Below are positions 25,722 to 26,700 of a stretch of DNA of 26,700 bases, in pieces. Source of the stretch: Saccoglossus kowalevskii (taxonomy: Eukaryota > Hemichordata > Enteropneusta > Harrimaniidae). The stretch lies in assembly GCF_000003605.2 (NCBI RefSeq), contig NW_003113045.1, positions 1 through 26,700 on the forward strand. The letters are read 5' to 3'. Made by a program: the position numbers and the translations under genes. The notes beneath the pieces were generated by a model that saw nothing but the letters and a program-made list of their open reading frames with translations, was not told the origin of the DNA and ran no database searches. Within the stretch, counting starts at the first letter, position 1, and each line of letters starts with the position of its first letter.

Positions 25722-25837
25722 ACGTGTGTTTTGCATGTTTTAGTAGTCCGGGCATGGGATCGGACTCGGCTAAAACTAAACGAAACACAGAAAAATACCA
25801 CTGAAATGAGGAATCTGAATCTGTTCTCATAGCAGCA

Positions 25838-25843
25838 AATAAA
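25838..25843 (+). promoter_or_regulatory. AATAAA polyadenylation-signal match
   Basis: This is a canonical AATAAA hexamer, 190 bp after the last stop of the possible GPCR remnant and on the same strand. It could be the relic poly(A) signal of that gene, but a hexamer in AT-rich DNA is weak evidence on its own. Confidence 0.15.
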
Positions 25844-25950
25844 ATGAGCGAAAAAAGGGTAATTTTATAACAAGAACAGCTTCACTTCGTATATAGCAAA
25901 TTGTGTTGTATCCGAACAACGATTGCATCATGTGATTTTAATTTAATACG

Positions 25951-25963
25951 ATTTTCCTTGCAG
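25951..25963 (+). other. Possible 3' splice acceptor
   Basis: ATTTTCCTTGCAG is a pyrimidine-rich tract ending in CAG and matches the metazoan 3' splice-site consensus well. Five bases later an ATG at 25969 opens a 26-codon frame to TAA at 26047-26049, starting MKLVTLPIVMYFAKLL, with an ATTAAA overlapping its end. No upstream donor or conserved protein supports an exon, so this is only a candidate. Such matches are common in AT-rich DNA. Confidence 0.2.
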
Positions 25964-26198
25964 TCAATATGAAACTTGTCACCTTGCCGATTGTAATGTA
26001 CTTCGCAAAGTTGTTGGTGCCCAATTTTCGCAACACTAAAAATAATTAAACAAGCTATCTTTTTAAAATGTCATTTTACTCTTGATCATATTATTTTATT
26101 CGCCTTGAATTTTAAATTGATTACATATCAAACTTCTGTACATGTTTTTGTCTACTGCCCTTCTGCGTGCAAATAATCAGGTCATACTCATGCCATGT

Positions 26199-26316
26199 TG
26201 ATGCCATGAAACTGCGAAGCTGAGGCCACGATGATGCCACAAAATAAGCGAGGCGAAACACAGCTTCAATTTTCAATGACGCGAAGCCATGCGTAGGCGA
26301 CAATGATGCCACAAAA
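26199..26316 (+). repeat. Degenerate short repeat around TGATGCCA
   Basis: TGATGCCA occurs at 26199, 26232 and 26304. The longer match ATGATGCCACAAAA occurs at 26231-26244 and 26303-26316, exactly 72 bp apart. A weaker related segment begins TGACGCGAAGCC at about 26277. GCGAAGC and GCGAGGCGAA motifs alternate with these. On the minus strand the pattern appears as repeated F-V/M-A-S peptide motifs in an otherwise unremarkable frame (26121-26330), which I take to be the repeat and not a protein. It looks like an old, decayed tandem repeat abutting the minisatellite. Confidence 0.55.
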
Positions 26317-26340
26317 GCCAAAGCTTTCACGAGAACTATA

Positions 26341-26700
26341 CTGTATGTGACAATACAAGTACTATGACACTAACTGTAGTATGTGACAATACAAGTACTA
26401 TGACTCTACCTGTAGTATGTGACAATACAAGTACTAGGACACTACCTGTAGCATGTGACAATACAAGTACCATGACACTAACTGCAGTATGTGACAATAC
26501 AAGTACTGTGACACTACCTGTAGTATGTGACAATACAAGTACTATGACTCTACCTGTAGTATGTGACAATACAAGTACCATGACACTAACTGTAGTATGT
26601 GACAATACAAGTACTAGGACACTACCTGTAGCATGTGACAATACACGTACTATGACTCTACTTGTAGCATGTGACCATACAAGTACTATGAACACTACCT
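26341..26700 (+). repeat. 36-bp minisatellite, 10 units, cut by window edge
   Basis: Ten head-to-tail units start at 26341, 26374, 26410, 26446, 26482, 26518, 26554, 26590, 26626 and 26662, and an eleventh begins at 26699. The first unit is 33 bp (it lacks three bases near its start), the tenth is 37 bp, and the rest are 36 bp. Each unit reads CTGTAGTATGTGACAATA, then CAAGTACTATGACACTAC or close variants (GACTCTAC, GGACACTAC, CCATGACACTAA). Internally a unit is a degenerate dimer: GTAGTATGTGACAATAC and GTACTATGACACTAC align with a 2-base gap at 13 of 15 positions. The 119-codon minus-strand frame across it is a by-product of the 12-codon period. Its 5' half shares the core of the 72-bp monomer. 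Confidence 0.95.

Larger units (their letters stand above)
25648..26198. other. Single-copy, apparently non-coding spacer
   Basis: I see no gene, RNA gene or repeat family that I recognise here. It is AT-rich apart from a small CpG-containing patch at about 25687-25725. Possible minor signals are an AATAAA at 25838-25843, a splice-acceptor-like tract at 25951-25963, and ATTAAA at 26045-26050. The minus-strand 60-codon frame at 25648-25830 has no recognisable domain and is of a length expected by chance. Confidence 0.6.

Noticed and set aside
25687-25743. Short plus-strand frame MTGDDAAAPGGVRVFCMF
   Set aside because: At 18 codons it is too short, and its composition is set by the GC-rich hairpin it spans.
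25648-25830. 60-codon minus-strand frame starting MRTDSDSSFQ
   Set aside because: It has no recognised domain, is of chance length, and has no supporting signals around it.
26121-26330. 69-codon minus-strand frame with repeated VAS motifs
   Set aside because: The peptide repetition comes from the degenerate TGATGCCA DNA repeat, and nothing else suggests coding.
26341-26700. CRISPR array with 36-bp repeats, or a 119-codon minus-strand gene
   Set aside because: Units are directly contiguous with no spacers, and the open frame follows from the 12-codon period.
1-26700. Transposon or Helitron ends, rRNA, tRNA or telomeric repeats
   Set aside because: No terminal inverted repeats, target-site duplications, transposase fragments, cloverleaf-like segments or TTAGGG-type runs were seen.

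Overview
The window is almost entirely satellite DNA and contains no convincing intact gene. Bases 1 to about 25300 (95% of the window) are one uninterrupted head-to-tail array of a 72-bp monomer, about 351 copies. It runs off the left edge and stops abruptly at about 25300. An array this long, this homogeneous and with higher-order structure, next to AT-rich single-copy DNA and a second minisatellite, points to a eukaryotic nuclear genome. An animal is plausible, mainly because of a decayed GPCR-like coding remnant in the flank, but the species cannot be told from the sequence.

The long open frames across the array are arithmetic artefacts. The monomer is exactly 24 codons long and has one stop-free frame on each strand, so both stay open until an indel or a stop-creating variant breaks them. 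The array is not a simple run of equal monomers. Rare variants recur in fixed order and define nested higher-order repeats: a 10-12 monomer X/Y alternation (14.5-18.4 kb), a 5-monomer (360-bp) period at the right end, and blocks of about 600-700 bp that match by eye but lie 2.3, 9.5 and 10.2 kb apart. These are the expected traces of unequal exchange and segmental amplification.

Right of the array, 25301-26198 is mostly unique DNA. Its first 350 bp read as a broken coding remnant (25302-25647): hydrophobic helices with a TM6-like FFIGWSP and a TM7-like FLQG motif, one frame shift and one in-frame stop. The rest holds a perfect GC-rich hairpin, a weak 3' splice-acceptor-like site and little else. 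Bases 26199-26316 hold a degenerate repeat around TGATGCCA. From 26341 to the right edge runs a 36-bp minisatellite, half the length of the 72-bp monomer and sharing its CTGTAGTAT(A/G)TGACAATA core in the same orientation, so the two arrays are probably related.

The observations most worth following are the shared core of the two arrays, the higher-order structure, the fact that most high-frequency monomer variants are silent in the minus-strand frame, and the GPCR-like remnant touching the array edge. No gene system, CRISPR, RNA gene or complete mobile element was found.
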